Assembly: GCA_965238125.1 (NCBI GenBank)
Contig: OZ250179.1
Span: 4,774,001 to 4,838,000 of the forward strand
Direction of reading: 5' to 3'
DNA from: UBA6623 sp965238125
Lineage (GTDB): Bacteria; Acidobacteriota; Terriglobia; Bryobacterales; UBA6623
DNA length: 64,000 nucleotides
Shown here: in pieces, positions 54,871-64,000 of the stretch
Layout of the letters: each line of letters starts with the position of its first letter
Numbering within the stretch: the first letter of the stretch is position 1
The notes under the pieces: generated by a model
Database searches by the model: none
Told to the model about the DNA's origin: nothing
Seen by the model: the letters and a program-made list of their open reading frames with translations, nothing else
Program-made: the position numbers and the translations under genes

Positions 54871-55963
54871 CTGAGTCTCGCATAATATACTGTCAATCGA
54901 GACAAAGAGAAGACTGTTTCCAGAAAGCGGTAATCAAGCGCGGTTTGCGGCGCATTCGCCGCAGCGCTTTGCGGGCGCGCTCGTCGAGTTCCCAGTAGTC
55001 CTTCGGGCAGACGTTGGGCAACTCGTGCTGCTTCCAGTACGCCCAAATGTATTCCACCGGGTTCAACTCCGGCGCATAGGGCGGCAAGTACTCCGTTGCG
55101 ATGTGATCCTCGGAGAGCTGGATGAACTCCCGCACCAGGCGGCTGCGGTGCGCCGGCAGCCGGTCCCAGACGATCAGCAGTGGGCCGTCGATGTGGCGCA
55201 CCAAAGCCTTCAGGAAGTCGATGACCTCCAGCTCGCCGATCGCGCCGGGATAGAGCCGGAAGTAAAAGTTGCGCAACGTCAGCCCGGCCGACACCGACAG
55301 CTTGTCCCAGTTGAAGTTGAACTCCAACACCGGTGTCTCGCCGCGCGGCGCCCAGGTGCGGCAACGATGCGGCTTCTGACTCAATCCGCTTTCGTCGATG
55401 AAGACGATCGTACGTTCTTCTTTGCGGGCTTTTTTTTAATGGCCGGCCAAGTCTTGCGCTGCCAGCCGCGGATGGCCTCTTCGTTGCGCTCCCGCGCTTT
55501 GCCGACGGGCCGTTGCGGGCTCCAACCGAGCGCCCGCAGGATCTTCCAGACATGGCCCTCGTGATAGCGCACGCCGAACTCGTCTCCGATCAGACGAGCA
55601 ACCCGCGGACAGCTCCACAGCGGCGTCGGGAAGCCGTGCGCCTCGGGGCCTTCCAGCAGCAACGCCTCGAGGCGTTCGAGCTGCGCGGCGTCCAACAGCG
55701 GCTTACGGCCGGCGCGGCCGGCCTGGCGCAACCCGGCTTCGCCGTCACGCCGGTATCGTCGCAGCCACTCGCTGACGCTTTGCCGCGCGACCTTCAATCG
55801 CCTCGCTGTCTCGGACTGACTACAGCCTTGCTCGACCAACCGGATCGCTTTGAAACGGCGCTTCTCCAGGGCCTCGAAATCCCGCCGTACGCCTTTTGTA
55901 TTTCCCATACATACAAAGACGTACGTACCCCAAAAAGGTGTCACTTTATTTTGCGAGACTCAA
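54871..55963 (-). mobile_element. IS630-type insertion sequence, copy 6 of 6
   Basis: 1,093 bp, flanked by TA at 54869-54870 and 55964-55965. It differs from copies 1, 3, 4 and 5 by a few bases only (for example AGCAACCCG for AGCGACCCG near 55600). Confidence 0.93.
54893..55908 (-). CDS. IS630-type transposase, orfA/orfB (copy 6)
   Basis: OrfA runs 55908-55381 and orfB to 54893. Catalytic residues and slippery run are intact, as in copy 1. Confidence 0.88.
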
Positions 55964-56147
55964 TAGGAGCCGGGCCGAGCAGGGCTACGCTCTCCCATCG
56001 AGATGGGGCCCCAGTTCCAACGGTCCTTCCGATTTCGTGCCCGCGTGGATTACTGCGACGCTGGTTTCGCATGAACAATCCGGCACCTGAGCGTGCTCGC
56101 CACCCCCCGACGGCCCCAGAAACCGCGCCGACGCAACGGCCCGGGCG

Positions 56148-56177
56148 AAAAAAATGTCATAGTTCATGACATCGCTT
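56148..56177. promoter_or_regulatory. Conserved dyad element upstream of a kinase remnant
   Basis: TGTCATAGTTCATGACATCG contains a palindrome (TGTCAT/ATGACA, 5-bp spacer) and is preceded by CGAAAAAAA. The same sequence occurs inverted at 63446-63470. Its right flank (CATCGCTTGTTTTCGCCAGC) also matches the region upstream of the winged-helix gene near 60850-60876. It may be a shared promoter/operator of regulatory genes. Confidence 0.5.
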
Positions 56178-56248
56178 GTTTTCGCCAGCTAGCCGCGAAA
56201 CGCTACAATTGGCCTGTCGTGGTCGGCCACACCGTCGGCCATTAGAAG

Positions 56249-56341
56249 ATGCTCGAAAGGGTTGGCGAGGACAAAATGGGCGAGGTCTCCAAGGCTGAGG
56301 TGCACGAGTCCCACGGGTCGTTGCACTCAAGCTTTTGCTCT
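56249..56341 (+). pseudogene. Degenerate serine/threonine kinase start
   Basis: It reads 'MLERVGEDKMGEVSKAEVHE', recognisably derived from 'ILEKLGEGGMGVVYKAED' with damaged glycine loop (two glycines lost) and no following catalytic region. The frame breaks soon after. The rest of 56342-56554 shows no gene. Confidence 0.6.
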
Positions 56342-56554
56342 CCGGAGCCTTGGGCGACAAGAAAAGGAAACGCCCCGTTCACGCCTCAGTTTTTGGTTCC
56401 GTCCGTCACGGGGGCACCTGGGCTGCCTTGGCGCGCCGCCGTCCGCATCGTATCTCCGGTGGGATGCCCTAAGCGAGCAGGTTCGACACCGTGTTGCGGT
56501 TCGCCTCAATCGGCCATGTCTTAGGGCAGTTCCTCTTGTTTCTGGCAGCGGCGC

Positions 56555-56827
56555 TTACGGCACCCATTCTGTATGGATTGTTGACTTCGTCCGGACCGCC
56601 TGGGCCGCCGCTTCTTCGGCGTTCAGTGTCGCCTTCCCCGCCAGCTCTTTGGGACGCTGCAATGGCGTGATGGTACGGAAGGTGAATATGCCCTGAATGT
56701 CCGGCTTGCCGTCGGGTGTTCGCGGGGGAGTCCAACGGTCGGTCTCAGCCTGGGCGAGAGCGGGCGGCGTCGCCAGCGAGAGGGCGGCAATCACCGTGAA
56801 CAACACGGTGAGTAATCGATCACTCAT
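56555..56827 (-). pseudogene. Secreted protein, N-terminal fragment
   Basis: ATG 56825-56827 follows GAGAGG and opens a signal peptide ('LFTVIAALSLATPPALAQ'). 'WTPPRTPDGKPDIQGIFTFR' and 'TPLQRPKELAGKATLNAEEA' follow, a pattern typical of a large Acidobacteria family of unknown function (usually 'TPDG.PDLQGIW'), which normally runs for 250-350 residues. Here the frame ends after 90 residues at unrelated sequence, so the gene is truncated. Confidence 0.7.
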
Positions 56828-56965
56828 CTGAAACCTCTCCTGCTTTCTAATACCATAGCCCGCTGACACGCCGGCGGAGGGATTGCCTGACGATGGGTAG
56901 AGCGGCCATCCATGCCCGCGGCGGCGGACATAACGTCGGCTTCATGTTCGCTACACTGGACTCGC

Positions 56966-59900
56966 ATGACGCGGAATGCCGCTTGTTCCATCGCCGCCCG
57001 CGGACCAGCCTTGGTCGTCTGTTTGCTGTCGGCGGCTTGCGGCCCGACGACGGGCGGCAAGCTGACCGTTCCGGAGGGGTTTGCGATCGAGCTCGCCGCC
57101 GGGCCGCCGCTGGTCGAGCGCCCCATGATCGTCGACATGGACGAGCAGGGACGTCTTTACGTCGCTGAATCTTCCGGTTCGAACGATCCGGTGCAACAGC
57201 AACTGGCCGAGAAGCCGCACAGTATCTTGCGGCTCGAAGACGTCGACGGCGACGGGCGCTTCGATCGCCGGGTCGTCTTCGCCGACCGAATGATGCTTCC
57301 CGAGGGCGTTCTGTGGCACGACGGCTCGCTCTATGTCGCCGCGCCGCCGGTGATCTGGAAGCTGACCGACAGCGACGGCGACGGGAGGGCCGATCAGCGG
57401 GAAGAGTGGTTTGACGCCAAGACGTTGACCAACTGCGCCAACGATCTGCACGGCCCCTATCTCGGCCCCGATGGTTGGATCTATTGGACCAAAGGCGCCT
57501 TCGCCGAGCAGACTTACGAGCGTCCCGGACGCCGGCCGTTGATCACGAAGGCCGCTCACGTCTTTCGGCGGCGGCCCGAGGGCGGTCCGGTCGAGGCCGT
57601 GTTGACTGGCGGCATGGACAACCCGGTGGAAGTCGCCTTCACGCCCGAGGGCGAGCGACTGCTGACCTCGACCTTCCTTCAGCATCCGCAATTGGGGCGG
57701 CGCGACGGGATTCTGCACGCGGTCTACGGCGGCGTCTATGGGAAAGTCCACGGCGTAACCGATAGCCATCCGATGACGGGGGGCTACTTGTCGGCGATGA
57801 CCCATTTGGGTCCGGCGGCGCCGGTTGGTTTGGCGCGTTACCGCTCGTCGGTTTTCGGGGACGACTATCGCAACAATCTCTTCGCGACATTGTTCAACAT
57901 GCACAAAGTCACGCGGCACGTCCTGAAGCCGAGGGGCGCGACTTACGAGACCGAGGACTCTGATTTTCTGGTTTCCGACAGTTCGGACTTTCACCCGACC
58001 GATGTGATGGAAGACGCCGACGGGAGCTTGTTGATCGTCGACACCGGCGCTTGGTACAAGCTGTGTTGCCCGACGTCGCAACTGTCGAAGCCCGACTTGC
58101 CGGGGGCGATCTATCGCGTGAGGCGACGGGATGCGCCGATAGTTCGCGATCCGCGCGGCGCCGAGCTTGGGTGGGAAGCCGCGACGGCCGGAGAGCTGAC
58201 GGCACGGTTGGCGGACGAGCGTCCGTTTGTCCGCAAGCGCGCGACGGCAGTCTTGGCGAAGAAGGGCGAGGCGGCGGTCTCGGCCCTCAACGAGGTCTTG
58301 CTGTCAGGCGCTGGGACCCAGGCACGTCGGAACGCGGTATGGGCGTTGACGCGCATTCCAGGCGCGGCGGCGCGGGAGGGAGTGCGCCGAGCCTTGGCTG
58401 ATTCCGACCCAAGCGTGAGGCAGGCGGCTGCGCATTCGATCAGCGTTTGGCGCGATCTTCAGGCCGTGGAGGCTCTTCTTGCGGAGCTCGGAGACGGCGA
58501 AGACGCATTGAAGCGGGTGAGCGCGGAGGCTCTCGGGCGCCTAGGCGACCCCAAAGCCGTACCGGACCTGCTCGAGGCCGCCGCGGCCGCGACAGACGAG
58601 GTGCTGACGCATTCGCTGATCTATGCTTTGATCGAAATCGGCGATCCGCGGGCGACGAGATCGGGGCTCCGAAGCCGGTCGCCGCGAACTCAGCGGGCGG
58701 CGTTGTTGGCGCTCGATCAGATGGAGCAACGCTCACTCGTCCCCGCGACGGTGGTTGCGCTGTTGACGTCAGCCGATTCCGATCTTGGCGAAGCCGCGGA
58801 GTGGATCGCCGGGCGGCACCCGGAATGGGGCGGTGCGCTATCCGGTTACTTTCGCCGTCGTCTGGGGAGCTTGCGAGCGGGCGAGGAGACCGCGTTCGAG
58901 CAACAGTTCGGCGGATTCATGAGCGATCCGGCGATTCAACAACTGGCGGCGGATGTGGTTACCGGGTCGGGTGCAAAACGGGCGCGCTTGTCGGTTTTGC
59001 GGGTCATGGCGGCGGCGGCTCCCGATGAAACGCCGGCGGGTTGGCCGCGAGCGCTGGCGGCGGCGCTTGCTTCGCCGGACCGCGAAGTCTCGGCGGCGGC
59101 GGTTAGGGCGGCGCGGAAGCTGCCCGGCGAGGAGTTGGGCGAAGCGCTCACGGCCGCGCTTAAGCGGGTGGCGCGTGACGAGGGGGCAAGCGATAGAGCT
59201 CGTGTGGAGGCGCTCGAAGCGACGGCGGAAAGCTTCGGGCCACCTTCTTTCGAGTTGTTTGACTTTTTGGTGGCGCGAGTGCTACCGGACGCTCGGGTCG
59301 AGGTCCGTGCGTCGGCGGCGCGGGCGGTGGCCGCGGTTTCGCTGAGTCGGGAGCAGCTCGGGAAGCTCGTCGGCGTATTGGGGAGGGTCGGCCCGATGGA
59401 GTTGCCGTTGCTGATCGAGGCCTTCGCGGTGGGCGGGGACGAGGATCTGGGACGGCAATGGGTCGAGGCGCTGGCCGACGCGCGGGGCCTGGCGAATCTG
59501 CGAGCGGATATCATCGAGCGGGTTGCCGCGGCGTACCCGGCATCGGTTCAAGAGGCGGCGCGTGGCTTGCGGGCTTCCGACGGCGACGACCGCGACGCTC
59601 AGCGGCGTCGCTTGGAGCAATTGTTGACATCGCTCGAGCCCGGGGACATCCGGCGGGGTCAGGCCGTGTTCAACAGTTCGGAAGCGGCCTGTTCCTCGTG
59701 CCATACGATCGGCTACGAAGGCGGGCGGACGGGCCCGGACTTGACGAGGATCGGGGAGATTCGCGACGAACGCGATCTACTCGAGTCGCTCGTTTTCCCG
59801 AGCGCAAGCTTCGTGCGCAGCTACGAACCACTCGTTGTCGTGACCGCCGACGAGACTTACAACGGCGTGCCGCTCGAGACATCGGAAACCCACATGCTGC

Positions 59901-60067
59901 TCGCGACCGGCGCCGAGGAGCAGGTGCGCATTGCGCGATCGCGGATTGAAGAGGTGCGGCCGGGAACGGTGTCGGTGATGCCGTCGGGGATGGACGAGCA
60001 GCTGAGCGAGCGGGAGTTGGCTGATCTGCTGGCGTTCTTGAAGGCGACGCGCTGGGGTCCGGGTTAG
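56966..60067 (+). CDS. Lipoprotein dehydrogenase-like propeller with HEAT repeats and cytochrome c motif
   Basis: The product is about 1,033 aa from ATG 56966. It has a lipobox ('VVCLLSAACGPTTGG') for outer-membrane or periplasmic anchoring. Residues about 30-390 are the PVC-type membrane-bound dehydrogenase propeller: 'PEGFAIELAAGPPLVERPMI', 'EDVDGDGRFDRRVVFADRMM', 'ANDLHGPYLGPDGWIYWTKG', 'SDFHPTDVMEDADGSLLIVD'. Residues about 400-880 are HEAT-like repeats. The C-terminus has the heme motif CSSCH ('SSEAACSSCHTIGYEGGRTG') and 'ESLVFPSASFVRSYEPLVV'. It should be an electron-transferring enzyme on an unknown substrate. Its 3' end abuts the fragment on the opposite strand. Confidence 0.88.
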   Translation: MTRNAACSIAARGPALVVCLLSAACGPTTGGKLTVPEGFAIELAAGPPLVERPMIVDMDEQGRLYVAESSGSNDPVQQQLAEKPHSILRLEDVDGDGRFDRRVVFADRMMLPEGVLWHDGSLYVAAPPVIWKLTDSDGDGRADQREEWFDAKTLTNCANDLHGPYLGPDGWIYWTKGAFAEQTYERPGRRPLITKAAHVFRRRPEGGPVEAVLTGGMDNPVEVAFTPEGERLLTSTFLQHPQLGRRDGILHAVYGGVYGKVHGVTDSHPMTGGYLSAMTHLGPAAPVGLARYRSSVFGDDYRNNLFATLFNMHKVTRHVLKPRGATYETEDSDFLVSDSSDFHPTDVMEDADGSLLIVDTGAWYKLCCPTSQLSKPDLPGAIYRVRRRDAPIVRDPRGAELGWEAATAGELTARLADERPFVRKRATAVLAKKGEAAVSALNEVLLSGAGTQARRNAVWALTRIPGAAAREGVRRALADSDPSVRQAAAHSISVWRDLQAVEALLAELGDGEDALKRVSAEALGRLGDPKAVPDLLEAAAAATDEVLTHSLIYALIEIGDPRATRSGLRSRSPRTQRAALLALDQMEQRSLVPATVVALLTSADSDLGEAAEWIAGRHPEWGGALSGYFRRRLGSLRAGEETAFEQQFGGFMSDPAIQQLAADVVTGSGAKRARLSVLRVMAAAAPDETPAGWPRALAAALASPDREVSAAAVRAARKLPGEELGEALTAALKRVARDEGASDRARVEALEATAESFGPPSFELFDFLVARVLPDARVEVRASAARAVAAVSLSREQLGKLVGVLGRVGPMELPLLIEAFAVGGDEDLGRQWVEALADARGLANLRADIIERVAAAYPASVQEAARGLRASDGDDRDAQRRRLEQLLTSLEPGDIRRGQAVFNSSEAACSSCHTIGYEGGRTGPDLTRIGEIRDERDLLESLVFPSASFVRSYEPLVVVTADETYNGVPLETSETHMLLATGAEEQVRIARSRIEEVRPGTVSVMPSGMDEQLSERELADLLAFLKATRWGPG

Positions 60068-60811
60068 GAACCGGAACGGGGGGGCTCCCAAACAGGAACG
60101 GAAATCTTTCCCATCGCTCGGGCCCTCGTCCAGGTTGACATGGGCGATCTCGCGGGCGGCATCCACCGTGAGGTCGTGAAGCCGGAGGGTCAAGTCGCTC
60201 TGTTCGGAGTGAGCCAAATAGGCGATGTACCTGCCATTGGGGGAAACTACCACGTTCGGCCAGAATTCCGTAGGAAGCAGCCCCGCCGGAGCGATGGAGT
60301 ATCGGCGCAGGGGCGGCGTTCGAGACGGCTCCTCGGGTCGGAGGCTGAAGAAGAGCACGACGGCGGTGATTGCGAAGGCTGCTACCAGGGCGATCAGAGC
60401 CCAGCGCTGCCGGCGGATGGTCCGTTGCGGGCCTGCCTTCGGTGGGGAACTGTCGGCCAGGCTCGTCTGTGAGTCGGCGCCCGTACCTTCTACCGGTGCC
60501 AGGAATTTGTACCCCCTCCCCGGCAGCGTTTCCACAAAGCGTGGACTGGAAGCGGAATCCCCCAGCGCCTCACGGATCTTGTTGATCGCTGTGTTCAGGC
60601 TGTGTTCGAAGTCAACGTGGGTGTCGGGCCAGACCTTCTCCTGGAGCTCTTCGCGAGTGACAGCGCGGCCCGGCTTTTCCAGCAGCAGCGCCAAGGCCCG
60701 AAACGGCTGCTCCTGCAACCGCACCCGCAGCCCCCTCTTGCGCAACTGCCCCGCTTCGAGATCCACCTCGAAGACACCGAAGCGAACGACTCTGGGGCGA
60801 TCTGATTCCAC
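60068..60811 (-). pseudogene. CadC/ToxR-type winged-helix protein with TolB-like start, truncated
   Basis: GTG 60811 follows GAGGGAG. Residues 1-105 are an OmpR-type winged helix ('PFRALALLLEKPGRAVTREE', 'HSLNTAINKIREALGDSASS', 'VETLPGRGYKFLAPVEGTG'). One membrane helix follows ('RWALIALVAAFAITAVVLFF', about 135-160), then the first propeller blades ('VVVSPNGRYIAYLAHSEQSD'). Homology stops near 60070, where the large lipoprotein gene ends on the other strand; the frame that continues beyond is its shadow. About 600 C-terminal residues are missing. Confidence 0.8.
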
Positions 60812-61077
60812 GACTCCCTCGACACCCAGATTCTACCGCCGAAAGATAGCTGGCGAGAACAATCGATGCCACCAACAATCCGATGAGAGTCTCGCTAGCC
60901 GCCTGATGAGGCTCGATTTCGGTCCGCTCGCGGCCCACGCCAGCGAGGCTCTGACCCTCGATCGTTGAGTGGGAAACTATTTATCAACAGCCATTCTAGC
61001 CTGGCATCCGCTCCCAGAGCGTTCCCAGACGACCCGGGACAAACTCCTTTCGCCTCGCCGTCCCCGCCGGCGGCCCG

Positions 61078-61587
61078 GTGCGTCATAATACCCCCCGCCG
61101 GCAACACGAGGACGTCGGCAGTGAGGCGGAGGATTTGCCCGGTTTCGTCGTTCTGACGTCGGAAGGCGGCGCGCAGGCGCAGCCGATCGCCGCGCGGCAA
61201 TGGCATTCGGGCTTTCTGCCGAGCATTTATCAGGGCGTCAAATTTAACTCGTCGGGCGATCCGGTCAACTACGTCCGCAACCCCGCCGGTGTGAATCGCC
61301 AGATGCAGGGTGAGTTGATCGACGCGGTCGGCAAGCTCAACCTTATCCAAAGTACTTGGATGGACGATCCGGAAATAGCGACTCGAATCGCGCAGTACGA
61401 GCTGGCTTTCCGGATGCAGATGAGTGTCCCCGACCTGGTCGATTTCTCGAACGAACCGCAACACATTCTCGATATGTACGGCGCGAAAGGCGGCGGCGGG
61501 ACGTTTGCGTCGAATTGTCTTCTGGCCCGGCGATTGGCCGAGCGGGGCGTGCGCTTCATTCACAGTTCTCACGTAGTGGGTGCTTAG
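61078..61587 (+). pseudogene. DUF1501 protein, internal fragment
   Basis: From about 61117 it reads 'GSEAEDLPGFVVLTSEGGAQ', 'PIAARQWHSGFLPSIYQGVK', 'DPEIATRIAQYELAFRMQMS', 'HILDMYGAKGGGGTFASNCL', 'LARRLAERGVRFIHSSHVVG'. This is the centre of the DUF1501 family (usually about 480 aa with Tat signal). N-terminal 150 and C-terminal 150 residues are missing. Gaps 60812-61077 and 61588-61755 show no gene. Confidence 0.82.
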
Positions 61588-61755
61588 TCGCACCCGCCGA
61601 GGGTCCGGCTCAACGTCGGCCTCGGGGCCGCACCCGCAGCGCACTGGGACGGAAGAGCGCCGGAAAGTCGTAGCCTGTCCCCGACTTTCTCCGACTTTCT
61701 CGTCGCCCAAGGTGTGGACCGACGAAGACGCTAGGTCCGCGCTACAAGATGGCCA

Positions 61756-62787
61756 TCAATGTTTCGGTAATTGCGCCACACCTCCCGGACCCTCGCCACT
61801 GAGTTGTATTGCGTTGAGGTCGTCACTCACAATCAGCAACACAGCATCCCGTTCCTTGGAATCGGTAGGAAACAAGAGGGAATCGTACTTACCGTTGAGC
61901 CATCGCGACCCCATACTGAGACATAATTTACTCAAGAATGGGTCATTGCGTGAGCTTTCCGGGTCAGCTGTTTTGAAATACTCCACGGTGTCGGCTAGAG
62001 CGTCCGAGTAAAGTTGTAACGGGTGCGGCAAAGCAGTTTCAGAGTAAAGAGATTGATGCGATTTATCAAACACTAGTGACGCGTAGAGCATGCCAAGCAG
62101 ATCCCCCAGAGTTTCATCGACAACGCCTCGAGCCTTGAGTTCTAAGAACACACTCATCCCTGCCTTGAACGTCTTGACGAGGCCTATGTTCATCTCGCGC
62201 TGAGGCTGTGGAGAGTATTCCCTGGAAAAATTGCCGTAATCATTATAAATAAATCTTGAGTTGAGGTTGGACGCCGCAGATATGATGCTTGATTCGCGCC
62301 GAAAGATCAGGGAGTTGCGGTCCGTTGTTGGCGAAATATGCGCCCCCTTGCCCGTGCCATCGTAATCCGTAAACAACGGCTCTTCGAAGAGGATCGCACT
62401 GTGTATTCTACATTGATCTGAAAGCAGACTTCTAAACAATGACCGGTAGGCGTGCTTAACGAGAGAGTCGGCGTCTAACAACTCGATGCCCAGGAGGGCG
62501 TTTGCCGCCACCCAGTCGCCCCTGCCCATCGGACCTACTGCCATGGCCAGTAAGATTACATTCTTCCCCCGCAAGTGATCAGTTTCACCCGGCGGCAGAA
62601 GGCCGAACCTAGGCAGATCACCGAAGGTCAGATCGGCGAGTACGCGAGGATTTACCATTTCCGGTCGTGGCGGCTCGTCTCGGTGCTGAAGGTCTGAAGG
62701 AGAGCAACTCAGCAGGCTAAAGCTCAGGAGTATCGATGGGAGCGCCGGGAAGTGGCGCAAAGCAGAAGGCTGTTGTGGAGTCAGCAT
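61756..62787 (-). CDS. Hypothetical lipoprotein, 343 aa
   Basis: ATG 62785-62787 opens a lipoprotein signal ('ALPSILLSFSLLSCSPSD', lipobox 'SLLSC'). The rest is soluble, without recognised domains. Notable stretches are 'GKNVILLAMAVGPMGRGDWV', 'SILFEEPLFTDYDGTGKGAH'-like text around residue 140, and 'PFLSKLCLSMGSRWLNGKYD'. Base composition is lower in GC than neighbours, suggesting transfer. I cannot assign a function. Confidence 0.65.
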   Translation of the reverse strand: MLTPQQPSALRHFPALPSILLSFSLLSCSPSDLQHRDEPPRPEMVNPRVLADLTFGDLPRFGLLPPGETDHLRGKNVILLAMAVGPMGRGDWVAANALLGIELLDADSLVKHAYRSLFRSLLSDQCRIHSAILFEEPLFTDYDGTGKGAHISPTTDRNSLIFRRESSIISAASNLNSRFIYNDYGNFSREYSPQPQREMNIGLVKTFKAGMSVFLELKARGVVDETLGDLLGMLYASLVFDKSHQSLYSETALPHPLQLYSDALADTVEYFKTADPESSRNDPFLSKLCLSMGSRWLNGKYDSLLFPTDSKERDAVLLIVSDDLNAIQLSGEGPGGVAQLPKH

Positions 62788-62820
62788 GCCTAATCCACTC
62801 CCAAGAGCATATCAAAACTG

Positions 62821-63183
62821 CTAAATTCGTCGATGGAATCTTGAGACAAACGGGGGAAGAGACAGGGAAAAAACAGGAAAGAGTTCGTCGGCCGGAATGG
62901 CTTTGCCGTCGAGTTCGAGTTTCCCTTCGGGTGCCGAGGCGACGATATCGACCTTGCTCTCCTTGAGCGCCGCGCCGTCGACGGGGCGCATGATCTTGCC
63001 TTCGGCGAGAAGATCAGGCGCCGCCGCCGCAGTCGCCATGATGGCGAGTCCCAGAAGGAGGGGCGCGCTGCGGGGGGTGATTCGCGGTCGGTGCGCAGGG
63101 GTTCGGGTTCGATTGGCCGGGGTGCGGCGGGGTGGGGAGCCCCGGGAGTTGGGATGGGCAGGTCTGGAGACCATCATGAACAA
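62821..63183 (-). pseudogene. Secreted protein N-terminal fragment
   Basis: The meaningful part (about 62840-63070) has a signal peptide ('APLLLGLAIMATAAAAPDLL') and 'GKIMRPVDGAALKESKVDIV' then 'GKLELDGKAIPADELFP', an Ig-like/bacterial big-domain start often found before cytochrome domains. It breaks off at 62840. The upstream region is Pro/Arg-rich and probably noncoding; the start codon is uncertain. Confidence 0.5.
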
Positions 63184-63791
63184 GGTCTTCCATCTGCACC
63201 CCTGAGGGGGTAGCGAGCGGGGGACCCCCGCTCGCCGGGCCCCATCCAGCAGCTCTTTGACCTGGAATGGTCTCCTGTTCGGCGAGGCACAACAGCTTCT
63301 TGCGTAGGGGAAACCCGAGGAGTGACGGGATCGATCATATCGAGTCCTCGCCTTCCCGATAGATCCTCCCTTGTCGGCAAGGGTTGATTCAGGCGGCTAA
63401 TCAGGCACGTTCGAGCGTCTTCGTCGTTACCTGGTGGGAACAATCGATGTCATGAACTATGACATTTTTTCGTCCTCAGGTGCCTGAGACGGCCCGGGTT
63501 GCCGTCAGACGGACCCCCTGTTGAGGGATTCCTCAACGCCCATTCTTGAGTGGGAAATCATTTCTCGACATCTATCTCTCCACGGTGTCCGGGGTTGCGG
63601 AACGCCACGGCGAGTTACACGAAGGCGACCTCAAGGGTGAACATCCGTTCGACGTGAACCGTGGCGGCCTTCTGCGCAACCCAGGGCATCGCCCAAGCCG
63701 CAGAATCTGCTGGTCGATCTCTATGTCACCGATCATCTGCTCTACTGCCTGCTGCAATACGGCGCGTGTCCGAAGAGATTCAGGGCAACGG
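63184..63791. other. Intergenic or decayed region
   Basis: A hairpin CGAGCGGGGG-ACC-CCCGCTCG lies near 63217-63236. The dyad of 56148 recurs, inverted, at 63446-63470. TTGAGTGGGAAA occurs at 60965 and 63546. A plus-strand stretch (63546-63780) reads weakly like protein but shows no family, start or clean frame. I call no gene. Confidence 0.45.
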
Positions 63792-64000
63792 TCAAACCAT
63801 TACTAGTTCAGATTCAGCCGGCATTTCGTCCCACGTTCGGCCTTCGAGAGTGCGACCGGTCCTCTTTTTCTGGACGCGGCCCAATTGCTTAAAGAAGAAT
63901 GCCACACCCGCTTTCAGGCACTGATCGCGGATGTCAGTCACCCACTCGGGCTCCATTGGGCGCGCTCCCGGTCCCGACTCGCCGCCGACGATGACCCAGT
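63792..64000 (-). CDS. DUF5131 (phage Gp37/Gp68-like) family protein, C-terminal part
   Basis: The frame enters from the window edge and reads 'WVIVGGESGPGARPMEPEWV', 'DIRDQCLKAGVAFFFKQLGR', 'RTGRTLEGRTWDEMPAES' to a stop at 63792-63794. This is the conserved end of DUF5131 proteins, radical-SAM-like proteins often next to three-Cys-motif partner (TcmP) genes and often on mobile DNA. The start and any partner gene lie outside the window. Confidence 0.82.
   Translation of the reverse strand, partial: WVIVGGESGPGARPMEPEWVTDIRDQCLKAGVAFFFKQLGRVQKKRTGRTLEGRTWDEMPAESELVMV

Larger units (their letters stand above)
54789..56090 (+). pseudogene. Short signal-peptide gene interrupted by IS630 copy 6
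   Basis: ATG 54789 ('MKRVYALALVAAFAASLGAQ') is a clean signal peptide; 'QPTAEEL' follows, then IS630 copy 6 (54871-55963). Removing the element continues 'RSRAEQGYALPSRWGPSSN' to a stop at 56088-56090. 'AEELRSRAEQGYA' resembles the start of a Sel1-type repeat, but the following residues do not, so the gene was probably frameshifted before or after insertion. The intact ancestor may have been a Sel1/TPR-like secreted protein. Confidence 0.55.

Noticed and set aside
63546..63806. 86-aa plus-strand frame near the window end
   Set aside because: The readable amino-acid pattern crosses frames and matches no family. The confirmed gene at the edge is on the other strand.

Overview
This 64 kb window is high-GC and gene-dense. 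It has no rRNA and no CRISPR array. I infer an Acidobacteriota chromosome, most likely of the Solibacter/Bryobacter type. The reasons are a beta-sandwich protein of the TIGR03437 kind, serine/threonine kinases fused to TolB-like propellers, the DUF1549/DUF1553, DUF1501, DUF1080 and ThuA families, an eukaryote-like isoleucyl-tRNA synthetase, and many small palindromic repeats. This assignment comes from gene content and was not tested against databases.

Layout. Positions 1-12,000 are mostly ordinary chromosome: a DUF1549/DUF1553 protein (cut by the window edge), a ThuA-like protein, a lipobox-bearing methyltransferase, a frameshifted FecR-like protein, ileS, murA and murQ. Positions 12,000-31,900 mix intact genes with damaged ones. 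Intact: DUF1080, a GH38-like hydrolase, a SpoIIE phosphatase and a TPR protein. Damaged: an Ig-like repeat protein split by an insertion sequence, a kinase with an internal stop, a frameshifted TIGR03437-type protein, and a winged-helix gene split by an IS1380 element. Positions 32,000-40,300 are a mobile-element cluster: a decayed IS1595-type element invaded by a 3.2 kb IS1-type transposon with cargo genes, an RHS remnant, and two inverted IS630 copies around a truncated lipoprotein gene. Positions 40,500-53,100 return to chromosomal genes: NHL propeller, acyl-CoA dehydrogenase, TlpA-like protein, tRNA-Leu, heptaheme cytochrome, sorbosone-type dehydrogenase, a His-rich-loop transporter and a PQQ-type propeller. 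The stretch contains debris of IS1380 elements and kinases. Positions 53,200-64,000 hold two more IS630 copies, a 1,034-residue lipoprotein dehydrogenase with HEAT repeats and a cytochrome c motif, and several gene fragments, ending in a partial DUF5131 gene.

Mobile DNA. Six copies of one 1,093-bp IS630-type element lie at 13,469, 25,417, 36,951, 39,085, 53,197 and 54,871. Each is bounded by TA. Conceptual excision restores plausible reading frames in the host genes at copies 1, 2, 5 and 6. Several MITE-like repeat families are also present; one has 24-bp terminal repeats and a perfect 9-bp target duplication.

Most interesting system. The element at 32,360-35,524 has near-identical inverted ends and a 7-bp direct repeat. 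It carries three non-transposase genes (95 aa, 200 aa, and a 352-aa XRE-ImmA/IrrE fusion) plus an IS1-type transposase. The transposase has a consensus sigma-70 promoter and an apparently leaderless start. A 14-bp operator-like palindrome sits in that promoter, and a 13/14 match to it lies just inside the other end. This suggests a self-regulated, possibly stress-responsive transposon with an uncharacterised cargo pair.
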